DNA from: DASTRU01 sp035761045
GTDB lineage: Bacteria; Pseudomonadota; Gammaproteobacteria; Burkholderiales; Burkholderiaceae_E
NCBI GenBank assembly: GCA_035761045.1
Contig: DASTRU010000130.1
Coordinates: 1-6,132, forward strand
Direction: 5' to 3'
Length of the DNA: 6,132 nucleotides
The notes beneath the pieces are model-generated. The model searched no databases. It worked only from the letters and a program-made list of their open reading frames with translations, and had not been told where the DNA came from. The first letter of the stretch is position 1. Each line of letters starts with the position of its first letter. A program made the translations under genes and the position numbers. This document shows, one piece after another, positions 1 through 5,729 of the stretch.

Positions 1-275
1 TTTTGCGCGAAACGCTGTCGCTGGCCTATGGCCAAATTGGCCGAGTTTTAAAGCAACGAATCGTTTTTCTCGTTGGCAGAACTCGAGTTCATTTGGACGA
101 TGTTCAACACTTAGGGCATTTTCTCGAACTCGAGGTCGTGCTGCGCGACCGAGAGTCGCCCGAGCATGGTGTGCGCGAGGCACACGCACTGATGAAACGC
201 CTTAACATCGAGACTCATCAATTAATCGATACCGCCTACGTCGATTTGCTAACGCAAGCGGTTGCCAATTCTTAA
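1..275 (+). CDS. CYTH-domain protein (class IV adenylate cyclase / triphosphatase-like), 3' part only
   Basis: The reading frame is open from the left edge (first full codon at 3) and stops with TAA at 273-275, so about 90 C-terminal residues are visible and the true start is upstream. The TTG at 3-5 is an internal codon, not a start. The family folds into a tunnel that binds a triphosphate and metal ions; members are adenylate cyclases, thiamine triphosphatases or inorganic triphosphatases. What is seen: a GRTRVHLDDV strand, then HFLELEVVL, whose paired glutamates (LELE) match the metal-binding acidic residues of the last strands of the CYTH barrel, and a C-terminal AYVDLL. The diagnostic N-terminal ExExK motif lies outside the window, so substrate cannot be decided. 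The SRPBCC gene begins 17 nt downstream on the same strand and may share the transcript. Family confidence is good; exact activity is unknown. Confidence 0.82.
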   Translation, partial: LRETLSLAYGQIGRVLKQRIVFLVGRTRVHLDDVQHLGHFLELEVVLRDRESPEHGVREAHALMKRLNIETHQLIDTAYVDLLTQAVANS

Positions 276-292
276 GAAGCAAGATTTAGACG

Positions 293-763
293 ATGGATAA
301 CCAAGACAACCACCACCACGAGCTATCGCTAGTACGAACGATTAATGCATCGCCCGATAAAGTGTTTCGCGCTTGGACGGAGCCGGAGCTTTTGATGCAA
401 TGGTTCACGCCCAAGCCTTGGACCGTCGCGTCGGCCGAACTGGATGTGAGACCTGGAGGCACTCAACTCGTGGTGATGCGCAGCCCCGAGGGGCGGGAGT
501 TTCCCAATCGTGGTGTGTATCTCGATGTCGTCAAGAACGAACGCATCGTGTTTACCGATGCCTACACGTCGGCCTGGGTTCCTTCGGAAAAAGCGTTTTT
601 CACCGCCGTCATTACCTTCGAGGACGACGCGGGTAAAACGAAGTACACCGCGCGCGTGTTGCATTGGAACGAAGCTGATCGATTGACGCATGAAAACATG
701 GGGTTTCATCAGGGATGGTCGATGGCGACCGATCAACTCGAGGAGCTGGTGGCGCGCTTGTGA
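293..763 (+). CDS. SRPBCC / AHSA1-like (Aha1 C-terminal type) domain protein
   Basis: This complete 156-residue protein has the usual length of the single-domain AHSA1-like branch of the START/Bet v1 superfamily, a helix-grip fold that binds hydrophobic ligands in a cavity. The opening signature at residues 15-37 (R-x-I-x-A-x-x-D-x-V-F-x-A-W-T-x-P-E-L-L-x-Q-W) is typical, followed by DVRPGG at 51-56 and a long C-terminal helix at about 133-156 containing GFHQGW and ending in EELVARL. There is no signal peptide or membrane segment, so it is probably cytoplasmic. Ligand and role are unknown, as for most of the family, and the link to Hsp90 is historical naming only. The ATG at 293 is preceded only by weak purine-rich sequence (AAGAAG at 274-279, 13 nt away), but the domain starts soon after it and the upstream stop is close, so the start is likely right. 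The N-terminal HHH at residues 7-9 is a small oddity. Confidence 0.88.
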   Translation: MDNQDNHHHELSLVRTINASPDKVFRAWTEPELLMQWFTPKPWTVASAELDVRPGGTQLVVMRSPEGREFPNRGVYLDVVKNERIVFTDAYTSAWVPSEKAFFTAVITFEDDAGKTKYTARVLHWNEADRLTHENMGFHQGWSMATDQLEELVARL

Positions 764-767
764 TCGG

Positions 768-779
768 AAAACTAGTTTT
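768..779. promoter_or_regulatory. Perfect 12-bp palindrome upstream of the fnr promoter
   Basis: AAAACTAGTTTT is a perfect inverted repeat with no loop, just after the stop of the SRPBCC gene and 6 nt upstream of the candidate -35 box. It is too AT-rich and loop-free to be a convincing terminator hairpin. It could be an operator half of a two-site arrangement with the palindrome at 796-807 (centres 28 bp apart). It does not match the Fnr consensus TTGAT-N4-ATCAA. The regulatory role is inference. Confidence 0.3.
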
Positions 780-785
780 TGCAGC

Positions 786-814
786 TTGAAAATTTGCTCG
801 TACGAGCTTACAAA
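786..814 (+). promoter_or_regulatory. Candidate sigma-70-type promoter of fnr
   Basis: TTGAAA at 786-791 (5 of 6 matches to TTGACA) and TACAAA at 809-814 (4 of 6 to TATAAT) are separated by 17 nt, the optimal spacing. Transcription would begin near 821, giving a leader of about 150 nt before the proposed fnr ATG. This is the best promoter-like pair I could see in the 205-nt gap before fnr. A perfect palindrome fills most of the spacer. Predicted by eye only. Confidence 0.45.
796..807. promoter_or_regulatory. Perfect 12-bp palindrome inside the fnr promoter spacer
   Basis: GCTCGTACGAGC is a perfect palindrome lying between the candidate -35 and -10 boxes. A dimeric regulator bound here would block RNA polymerase or, for a MerR-like activator, distort the spacer. 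MerR operators usually go with longer 19-20 nt spacers, so repression is the simpler reading. It does not resemble an Fnr box. The function is inference from position and symmetry. Confidence 0.35.
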
Positions 815-880
815 GCATGAGTTGCGGTGGTAAATCGAAAAGATCGGTAGTTCCCCTGAGTTGGCATTGGATAAACGCCC

Positions 881-904
881 CGAGCCACATCGCAAAATGG
901 CTCG
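881..904 (+). other. Hairpin-forming inverted repeat in the fnr leader
   Basis: CGAGCCA at 881-887 pairs perfectly with TGGCTCG at 898-904 around a 10-nt A-rich loop. It is about 65 nt upstream of the proposed fnr start. No T-run follows, so it is not an intrinsic terminator. It could be a leader structure that affects translation or mRNA stability, or chance in a GC-rich sequence. Confidence 0.3.
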
Positions 905-968
905 CGTCCAATGCCGTGTTTCGACGATATCGCGTCGCCAGCCCCATGCTGCTGCCTACTGCCTACGA

Positions 969-1727
969 ATGCACGCTTCCACTACCCAGCCGATCAGTTT
1001 CGACCCCGCCGTTTTGCGCGTTAAATGCTCGACGTGCACCTTGCATCAACTTTGTTTACCGGTCGGCCTTCCCGACGACGAGTTGGATCGACTCGACAAC
1101 GTGGTGACCCGCCGGCACCGAATATTGCGTGGCGAGTCCTTGTATCGGATGGGCGATCGGTTCCACGATCTTTACGCGATTCGGGTTGGGCATTTCAAGA
1201 CGACGCATATCGACCGCAATGGCGCCGAGCAAGTCACCGGTTTTCAAATGGCGGGCGAGTTGTTGGGCATGGACGGAATTTCGACCGACGAACACCATTG
1301 CAACGCGATCGCGCTTGAAGACAGCGAAGTATGCGAGTTGCCGTTTGATGGCCTCGAGCATGTCTTTCGCGAAGTGCCTGATTTGCAGCGGCATTTTCAT
1401 CGCATCATGGGTCAGGAAATCACGCGCGAACAAGGATTGATGTTGCTACTCGGCAATATGCGGGCGGAGCAGCGCATCGCCGCGTTTTTGTTGAACCTCG
1501 CGAGCCGGTATGCGCAGCGCGGATATTCGGCGCATGCGTTTCAATTGCGCATGACGCGCGAGGATATCGGCAGCTATCTTGGCCTCACGATTGAAAGCAT
1601 TAGTCGTTTGTTGACGCGTTTACGCAAAAGCGGATTGATCGATATCGACCAGAAATCGATCGTGATTCGCGATGCCGAGGGGTTGCGGGCCTTGCTGGGC
1701 GGGCAAAGTAGCGAATGCACGACCTGA
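969..1727 (+). CDS. fnr: Fnr-family oxygen-sensing transcriptional regulator (Crp/Fnr family)
   Basis: This 252-residue cytoplasmic regulator carries a [4Fe-4S] cluster that makes it dimerise and bind DNA without oxygen, switching genes for microaerobic and anaerobic respiration. The ATG at 969 is chosen because it gives C20, C23, C29 (C-x2-C-x5-C) and C122 (VCELPF), the ligand numbering of E. coli FNR. The cyclic-nucleotide-binding-like beta barrel spans about 30-140. The dimer helix, about 140-170, has glutamate at 154 where E. coli has D154. The winged helix follows, with recognition helix T207-IESISRLL carrying E209, S212 and R213, the residues that read TTGAT half-sites. The frame stays open upstream (TTG at 861, ATG at 897), but these would add 24-36 atypical residues. 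No Shine-Dalgarno sequence is evident before 969. It sits tail-to-tail with the cbb3 oxidase operon, a common target of Fnr. Annotated in some species as Anr, FnrL or Btr. Confidence 0.95.
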   Translation: MHASTTQPISFDPAVLRVKCSTCTLHQLCLPVGLPDDELDRLDNVVTRRHRILRGESLYRMGDRFHDLYAIRVGHFKTTHIDRNGAEQVTGFQMAGELLGMDGISTDEHHCNAIALEDSEVCELPFDGLEHVFREVPDLQRHFHRIMGQEITREQGLMLLLGNMRAEQRIAAFLLNLASRYAQRGYSAHAFQLRMTREDIGSYLGLTIESISRLLTRLRKSGLIDIDQKSIVIRDAEGLRALLGGQSSECTT

Positions 1728-1728
1728 C

Positions 1729-1989
1729 TTAGTCTTTCTCCTTAAGCAGTAACGCCACGCCGGCCGATATCGCGCCAATGCCCCAAAGAAGTAAAAAGCC
1801 AACGGTATAAACGCCGAGCCGGTCAAACTCCAGCGGCTGGCCGAAGGGCCGTAGCTCGTGCGGATCGAACATCGAGAAAAATACGCCGCAGGTATAACTG
1901 GCGACCAAAAACGAGGGCCAAAGCACGCGCATCCAAAACGCATTGCGCGCGTACGTCGGGTGATGAGCGAGGTTGTTGGAGTTCATCAT
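1729..1989 (-). CDS. Small two-helix membrane protein of unknown function, last gene of the cco operon
   Basis: This 86-residue protein is not one whose function I know. The N-terminal 18 residues are polar and histidine-containing. Membrane helix 1 is about 19-41 (WMRVLWPSFLVAS onward, one cysteine at 34). A short loop with FDPHEL at 41-46 and PFGQPLEF at 48-55 follows, then helix 2 at about 58-82 and a charged KEKD end. Basic residues at both ends suggest both termini are cytoplasmic, leaving the FDPHEL loop outside. ATGA at 1989-1986 overlaps the fixH stop by 4 nt, and AAGGGG at 2003-1998 gives a ribosome site 8 nt before the ATG, so translation is coupled to fixH. I recall similar short WPxFL...FFSxxDPxxL proteins near fnr and cbb3 loci in other proteobacteria, but I cannot verify it here. 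A role in oxidase assembly or copper/heme handling is a guess from context. Confidence 0.8.
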   Translation of the reverse strand: MMNSNNLAHHPTYARNAFWMRVLWPSFLVASYTCGVFFSMFDPHELRPFGQPLEFDRLGVYTVGFLLLWGIGAISAGVALLLKEKD

Positions 1990-2519
1990 GGCGTGTTCCC
2001 CTTGATCGATGCAACGAGTTGAATCGTATGTTCGGTTCCGCCGTTATAGACGCCCGTTAATCGCCACACCTGCCCTAAGTCTTGCAGCACGACGCCGTAA
2101 TGCACGGGTTCTACGTCGCTGACCATGCCTTCGTAGCGCGCGGTATTCGACGAGGCGGCGCGGCGCAAGACCGCGCGCTTATCGCCACTAGCGCGAGTGG
2201 GGTGCACGAACACGAGTTCGATGGTGTCGGGCCATTGCAAGGCCGCGTTCGCGGTGAGTTCGACGGCCACGTGATTGTTCGCATCGATCGTCACGTTCGA
2301 CTTAAGGCCTAAGGCGCTGGCTTGCACATCGCGTCTTATTGAAAGGTTGATCGCCTTGCCTTCGCGATAGTAATCGTCCATGACTAATGAATCGGCACTC
2401 GTGGCGGCGATCCACCAGGTAAAAAAACTCGCAACGATGACCAAGGAGGGGCCGCCGATCACCAACCAAAGATACGGTTGCCGATACCACGCGGTCGGAG
2501 GAGATAAATCGTGCGTCAT
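1986..2519 (-). CDS. ccoH: FixH/CcoH, cbb3 oxidase assembly protein
   Basis: This 177-residue single-pass membrane protein helps assemble cbb3 oxidase; in Rhodobacter, CcoH associates with the CcoN and CcoP subunits and is needed for a stable complex. Residues 1-14 are cytoplasmic. One membrane helix spans about 15-39 (PYLWLVIGGPSLVIVASFF and on to WW at 35-36). Directly after it comes the family signature DDYYREGKAIN at 48-58. A beta-rich periplasmic domain to the C-terminus follows. The frame is open back to 2585 inside ccoG, and a neighbouring ATG lies at 2525. I chose the ATG at 2519 because AAAGG at 2532-2528 is 8 nt from it but only 2 nt from the ATG at 2525. The gene starts 19 nt after the ccoG stop, and its own stop overlaps the next start by 4 nt. 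Confidence 0.92.
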   Translation of the reverse strand: MTHDLSPPTAWYRQPYLWLVIGGPSLVIVASFFTWWIAATSADSLVMDDYYREGKAINLSIRRDVQASALGLKSNVTIDANNHVAVELTANAALQWPDTIELVFVHPTRASGDKRAVLRRAASSNTARYEGMVSDVEPVHYGVVLQDLGQVWRLTGVYNGGTEHTIQLVASIKGNTP

Positions 2520-2527
2520 AGCCATTA

Positions 2528-2532
2528 CCTTT
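2528..2532 (-). promoter_or_regulatory. Ribosome binding site that decides the ccoH start
   Basis: On the minus strand AAAGG lies between the ccoG stop (2541-2539) and two closely spaced ATGs. The spacing is 2 nt to the ATG at 2525 and 8 nt to the ATG at 2519, which favours the second. The choice changes the protein by only two residues (Met-Ala). Confidence 0.55.
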
Positions 2533-2538
2533 AAGGAT

Positions 2539-3975
2539 TTAGTGCGTGATCGGGGAGTAAAACGTCGTGCTCTCGCTAATGGCACCGTGATTGTCGTTAG
2601 CCGCCGACGCTTGAATCGTTAAAGCATTCATACCTGGATGCGTGGCATCACGCGGCGTTTGCACTCGTATCACGATGAAGCGTGATTCGGTGGGGCCAAG
2701 CGCGATGTCGTCGTCCGATGCGATTAAAGCGTTATGCAATCCTTGCGTGCCGAGCATTACCCGTTGCGCGGATTCGGTGAGGTTCATGAGTTGAACCCGA
2801 TATACGTTTTCAATAAGACCGCCGTCGAGTTCGCGTGCCAGCATGCCGCGATCTCGGATGACGTCCATGCGCAGCGTGGGGCGTACCGCGAGCGAGGCCG
2901 CCCAGCTTGCGACCAGCACGAGCAAAATGCCGCTGTAAATCAATGTACGTGGCCGTATCGCGCGTTTGAAGGTTTCGCGTTTACTAAGTTTGTTTTCGAG
3001 TGCGTGTTCGGTGGTGTAGCGAATCAAGCCACGTGCATAGCCCATGCGATTCATGATGTCGTTGCATCCGTCGATACACGCGCCGCAACCAATGCAGGCC
3101 GACTGCAAACCGTCGCGAATATCGATGCCGGTCGGGCATACCTGCACGCACACGCCGCAATCAACACAATCGCCCAAGCCTAGACCACGCGGATCGGCAT
3201 GGCGTGGACGCGAGCCGCGAAGCTCGCCGCGTTTGCCGTCGTAGGTGACGGTGAGGGTGTCGCGGTCGAACATGGCGCTTTGAAAGCGGGCGTATGGACA
3301 CATCGTCTTGCACACTTGCTCGCGCAGGACGCCGGCTTGTAGATAAGTAAAGCTCGCGTAGAACAGCATCCAAAACACGACCCAACCGTTTGCATCGAAT
3401 GCGATGAAATCGTGGCCTAATGTTTTTATGGGTACGAAATAACCGACGAAGGTAAAGCCCGTCCATAAGGCAAGCGTGGCCCAGGCACCCAACGTGGCAC
3501 CTTGAAGACCGAGGCGCTTTAACGTCCATGGTCCATGCACGAGTCTTTGACGGCGTACGTGGTCGCCTTGAATACGGTGCTCGATCCAAATAAAAAGATC
3601 GGTGTACACCGTTTGCGGGCACGCGTATCCACACCATAAACGGCCCGCCACCGCGGTAAACAAGAACAACGACAGCGCGCTGATGACAAGCAGACCCGTG
3701 AGATAAATAAAGTCTTGCGGAAAAAGAACGATGCCAAATACAAAAAACTTACGCGAGGCTAGATCGAACAACACCGCTTGGCGTCCGTGCCAATCCAACC
3801 ACGGCAGGCCGTAATAAACCAACTGAGTCAGCGCGACGAATATCCAGCGCCACGAGCGAAACGTGCCGCGCGTGGCGCGTGGATAAATTTTGATCGATCG
3901 CTCGAACAATGGGCGCGTCGTCTCGCTGGCATGTGCTTCGGCGGTAACCAATGATGGTGGAAGCGGGGCTCCCAT
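2539..3975 (-). CDS. ccoG: CcoG/FixG, membrane cupric reductase for cbb3 oxidase biogenesis
   Basis: This 478-residue polyferredoxin-like membrane protein reduces Cu(II) to Cu(I), feeding CuB assembly in cbb3 oxidase. About five membrane helices are visible: near 43-60, 84-109, 155-181, 195-215 and 344-364. The conserved CGYACPQTVYTDLFIWIEH motif starts at C115 (C115, C119), and CKTMCPYARFQ has C222 and C226. Two ferredoxin-type cluster motifs follow: C270/C273/C276/C280 (with CP after the fourth cysteine) and C294/C297/C300/C304. After the fifth helix, about 110 residues form the Ig-like FixG C-terminal domain, expected in the periplasm. No key cysteine is missing and the length is normal. 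The ATG at 3975 is 3 nt after the ccoP stop, with GAAGGA 9 nt upstream. Sometimes annotated as 'cytochrome c oxidase accessory protein'. It is not the oxidase subunit itself. Confidence 0.96.
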   Translation of the reverse strand: MGAPLPPSLVTAEAHASETTRPLFERSIKIYPRATRGTFRSWRWIFVALTQLVYYGLPWLDWHGRQAVLFDLASRKFFVFGIVLFPQDFIYLTGLLVISALSLFLFTAVAGRLWCGYACPQTVYTDLFIWIEHRIQGDHVRRQRLVHGPWTLKRLGLQGATLGAWATLALWTGFTFVGYFVPIKTLGHDFIAFDANGWVVFWMLFYASFTYLQAGVLREQVCKTMCPYARFQSAMFDRDTLTVTYDGKRGELRGSRPRHADPRGLGLGDCVDCGVCVQVCPTGIDIRDGLQSACIGCGACIDGCNDIMNRMGYARGLIRYTTEHALENKLSKRETFKRAIRPRTLIYSGILLVLVASWAASLAVRPTLRMDVIRDRGMLARELDGGLIENVYRVQLMNLTESAQRVMLGTQGLHNALIASDDDIALGPTESRFIVIRVQTPRDATHPGMNALTIQASAANDNHGAISESTTFYSPITH

Positions 3976-3978
3976 GAC

Positions 3979-4917
3979 TTAACGTCCTTCGCGTTTTGCT
4001 TCGGCGGTTTGCGTGGCGGTTACGGGGTTGGACAAACTCCACACATACGCGGCGAGCAATCGAGCGCGGTCTTCGCCTAAAAAATCGCGAAACGCGGGCA
4101 TTTGGTTGTCGCGGCCCTTGGCGATGGTCTGCGTGATCGATTCCAACGAGCCACCGTGCAGCCATACCTTGTCGGTCAGGTTTGGCGCGCCAATTAATTG
4201 GTTGCCTCGCGCGTCCGCGCCGTGACAGCCGGCGCATATCGCGAACTTCTCTTGTCCGCGCACCGCTTTGATTGGGTCGTGCGCGCCGCCGGAAAGACTT
4301 AGGACGTAATGCGCCATATCGATCGCGCCCTTGTCGCCGCCCAAGGCATCGGCCATGGGAGGCATTACCCCGTGCCGGCCATCGAGTATGGTGATCATGA
4401 TGTTGTCGGGCTTACCGCCGTGCAGCCAATCGCGATCGGTTAAGTTGGGAAAGCCTTGGCCGCCGCGCGCGTCGGAGCCATGACATTGCGCGCAATAGTT
4501 GAGAAACAATGATTCGCCGATGCGATGCGCATCGTCTTGCGAGGCGATGCGCTCGATCGATGTGTTTTTAAACTGCGCGTACAGCGCGCCGTAACGCGCG
4601 TTGGCCTCGTCCATTTCCCGCTGGTATTGGCTGCTTTGGCTCCAGCCTAATGAACCCTGACGCTCACCCAGACCTGGATAAAGAAATAAATAAGCGAGCG
4701 CGAATACGATGGTGAGGACAAAAAGACCGACCCACCACGCAGGCATCGGGTTGTTGTATTCGGCTAAGTCGTCGTCCCATACGTGGCCCATGGTGGTGGC
4801 TGGGCCCTTCGTGCGTTCGGTTAGGTTCGCCCATAACAACCACAGGCACCCAATGATCGACACGATCGTGATCACGACGATGAACGCGCCCCAAAAACCG
4901 CTGGTGAAGTCCATCAT
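3979..4917 (-). CDS. ccoP: CcoP, diheme cytochrome c subunit of cbb3-type cytochrome c oxidase
   Basis: This 312-residue subunit passes electrons from soluble or membrane cytochrome c to CcoO. Two N-terminal membrane helices are visible at about 8-30 and 61-80, separated by a cytoplasmic loop holding GHVWDDDLAEYNNPMPAWW, a conserved CcoP signature. The rest is periplasmic: cytochrome c domain 1 has CAQCH at C141/C144/H145 with the probable axial methionine M185 (GVMPPM); domain 2 has CAGCH at C228/C231/H232 with M273 (NQMPAF). Both domains contain the matching PNLTD...WLHGG segment. The two-helix form is typical of beta- and gammaproteobacteria, whereas many alphaproteobacterial CcoPs have one helix. 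The frame is open back to 5007, but the ATG at 4917 overlaps the ccoQ stop as ATGA and has AAGAAGGA 8 nt upstream, and the family's N-terminus fits there. Confidence 0.97.
   Translation of the reverse strand: MMDFTSGFWGAFIVVITIVSIIGCLWLLWANLTERTKGPATTMGHVWDDDLAEYNNPMPAWWVGLFVLTIVFALAYLFLYPGLGERQGSLGWSQSSQYQREMDEANARYGALYAQFKNTSIERIASQDDAHRIGESLFLNYCAQCHGSDARGGQGFPNLTDRDWLHGGKPDNIMITILDGRHGVMPPMADALGGDKGAIDMAHYVLSLSGGAHDPIKAVRGQEKFAICAGCHGADARGNQLIGAPNLTDKVWLHGGSLESITQTIAKGRDNQMPAFRDFLGEDRARLLAAYVWSLSNPVTATQTAEAKREGR
3985..3990 (-). promoter_or_regulatory. Ribosome binding site of ccoG embedded in the last codons of ccoP
   Basis: GAAGGA, 9 nt upstream of the ccoG ATG, also encodes the Glu-Gly of CcoP's terminal REGR. 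Ribosomes ending ccoP would pass over it, so ccoG translation is probably coupled to that of ccoP. Confidence 0.6.
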
Positions 4918-5078
4918 TGCAGCCGTCCTTCTTGGGCTTCGTCGTCGTTGAATGGAATTTGAGCGTCTTGACGGAAGCGTGATTTGCGGCGAGGCGCATA
5001 AGCCCATACGCCAATCCCAACGAACACTAAGAAACTTAGTACGGTGACGAGGCTGCGCATGAATTCGAGTGACTGCAT
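4914..5078 (-). CDS. ccoQ: CcoQ/FixQ, small membrane subunit of cbb3 oxidase
   Basis: This 54-residue protein is encoded in the expected slot between ccoO and ccoP; I translated it by hand because it is very short. It begins MQSLEFMRSLVTVLSFLVFV, forms one membrane helix over about 8-28 ending GVWAYAP, and then has a basic stretch RRKSRFR (30-36) and an acidic tail with FNDDEA, the usual CcoQ pattern. Known CcoQ proteins stabilise the assembled complex and are not catalytic. The ATG at 5078 is 9 nt after the ccoO stop. Only a weak AAGAG lies 6 nt upstream, so expression may rely on coupling to ccoO. An internal ATG (residue 7) is possible but would leave an unusually short N-terminus. The TGA stop overlaps the ccoP ATG by 4 nt. 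Confidence 0.9.
   Translation of the reverse strand: MQSLEFMRSLVTVLSFLVFVGIGVWAYAPRRKSRFRQDAQIPFNDDEAQEGRLQ
4926..4933 (-). promoter_or_regulatory. Ribosome binding site that decides the ccoP start
   Basis: AAGAAGGA inside the end of ccoQ is 8 nt from the ATG at 4917 and 11 nt from the second ATG at 4914. The better spacing and the ATGA overlap both favour 4917. The upstream in-frame codons to 5007 overlap ccoQ and encode residues unlike CcoP. Confidence 0.6.
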
Positions 5079-5087
5079 AACAAGCTC

Positions 5088-5702
5088 TTAGTGTTGGGTT
5101 TTAATCGACGTGCCGAGTATTTGCAGATAGGCGACGAGCGCGTCGAGTTCGGTGTGGTTGCGGACCTGCTCGGCCGCGCCGTCGATCTCGGCATCGGTGT
5201 ATGGGACGCCAACCCGGCGTAGCGCACGCATATGCGCGCTCATTTCGTCGGCGTTGACGGTGTTCTTCGCAAGCCATGGAAAGCCCGGCATGTTCGATTC
5301 CGGCACCACTGCACGCGGATCGGTCAAATGAATGCGATGCCATTCGTCGGAGTAACGACCGCCCACGCGATGCAAATCCGGCCCCGTGCGCTTGCTGCCC
5401 CATTGAAACGGATGGTCGTAAACGAATTCGCCGGCGACCGAGTAATGACCATAGCGCTCGGTCTCGGCGCGAAATGGTCGAATCATTTGCGAATGGCAGT
5501 TGTAGCAACCTTCTCGCACATACACATCGCGGCCCGCGAGCTGCATAGCCGTATAGGGCTTAAGTCCCGTCACCGGCTGCGTGATGGAGGTTTGAAAAAA
5601 CAGCGGAACGATTTCGACTAACCCGCCGACGCTCACCACGAGCAACACGAGCACGATCAGCCAGCCGACATTTTTCTCGACGAATTCGTGATTCAGTTTC
5701 AT
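5088..5702 (-). CDS. ccoO: CcoO, monoheme cytochrome c subunit of cbb3-type cytochrome c oxidase
   Basis: This 204-residue membrane-anchored c-type cytochrome sits between CcoP and the catalytic CcoN in the electron path. A single N-terminal helix spans about 12-36 (GWLIVLVLLVVSVGG). The periplasmic domain starts with the very conserved GRDVYVREGCYNCHSQMIRPF segment, giving heme attachment C66, C69 and H70. WGSKRTGPDLHRVGGRYSD and PESNMPGFPWL follow, with M138 as the probable sixth heme ligand. The length is normal and nothing is missing. The ATG at 5702 gives the expected MKLNHEFVEKN start, although the sequence just upstream has no strong Shine-Dalgarno match. It begins 27 nt after the ccoN stop and ends 9 nt before ccoQ. 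Confidence 0.97.
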   Translation of the reverse strand: MKLNHEFVEKNVGWLIVLVLLVVSVGGLVEIVPLFFQTSITQPVTGLKPYTAMQLAGRDVYVREGCYNCHSQMIRPFRAETERYGHYSVAGEFVYDHPFQWGSKRTGPDLHRVGGRYSDEWHRIHLTDPRAVVPESNMPGFPWLAKNTVNADEMSAHMRALRRVGVPYTDAEIDGAAEQVRNHTELDALVAYLQILGTSIKTQH

Positions 5703-5729
5703 AAGTTCAATGCGTGATGTGTCGATCGA

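Noticed and set aside
329..895. 188-codon open frame on the minus strand opposite the SRPBCC gene
   Set aside because: It is antisense to a well-supported SRPBCC gene, its translation resembles no family I know, and it runs through the fnr promoter region; a shadow frame in GC-rich sequence.
1728..1745. CTTA...TAAG repeat at the convergent gene ends as a bidirectional terminator
   Set aside because: The stem is only four AT-rich pairs with a nine-nt loop, too weak to call.
2002..2015. TTGATCGATGCAAC as a possible Fnr box
   Set aside because: Only the first half matches TTGAT; the second half is a poor match to ATCAA, and the site is inside the end of ccoH, not at a promoter.
2734..3183. 149-codon open frame on the plus strand opposite ccoG
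   Set aside because: It is entirely antisense to the conserved ferredoxin-cluster region of CcoG and its protein has no recognisable domain.
3749..4237. 162-codon minus-strand frame spanning the ccoP/ccoG junction
   Set aside because: It is out of frame with both CcoP and CcoG, is Arg/Ser-rich, and those two genes explain the DNA fully.
4861..4876. Overlapping palindromes CACGATCGTG and CGTGATCACG
   Set aside because: They lie within the first membrane helix of ccoP, encoding Val/Ile/Thr-rich residues; they fit the general GATC-rich word bias and have no regulatory position.
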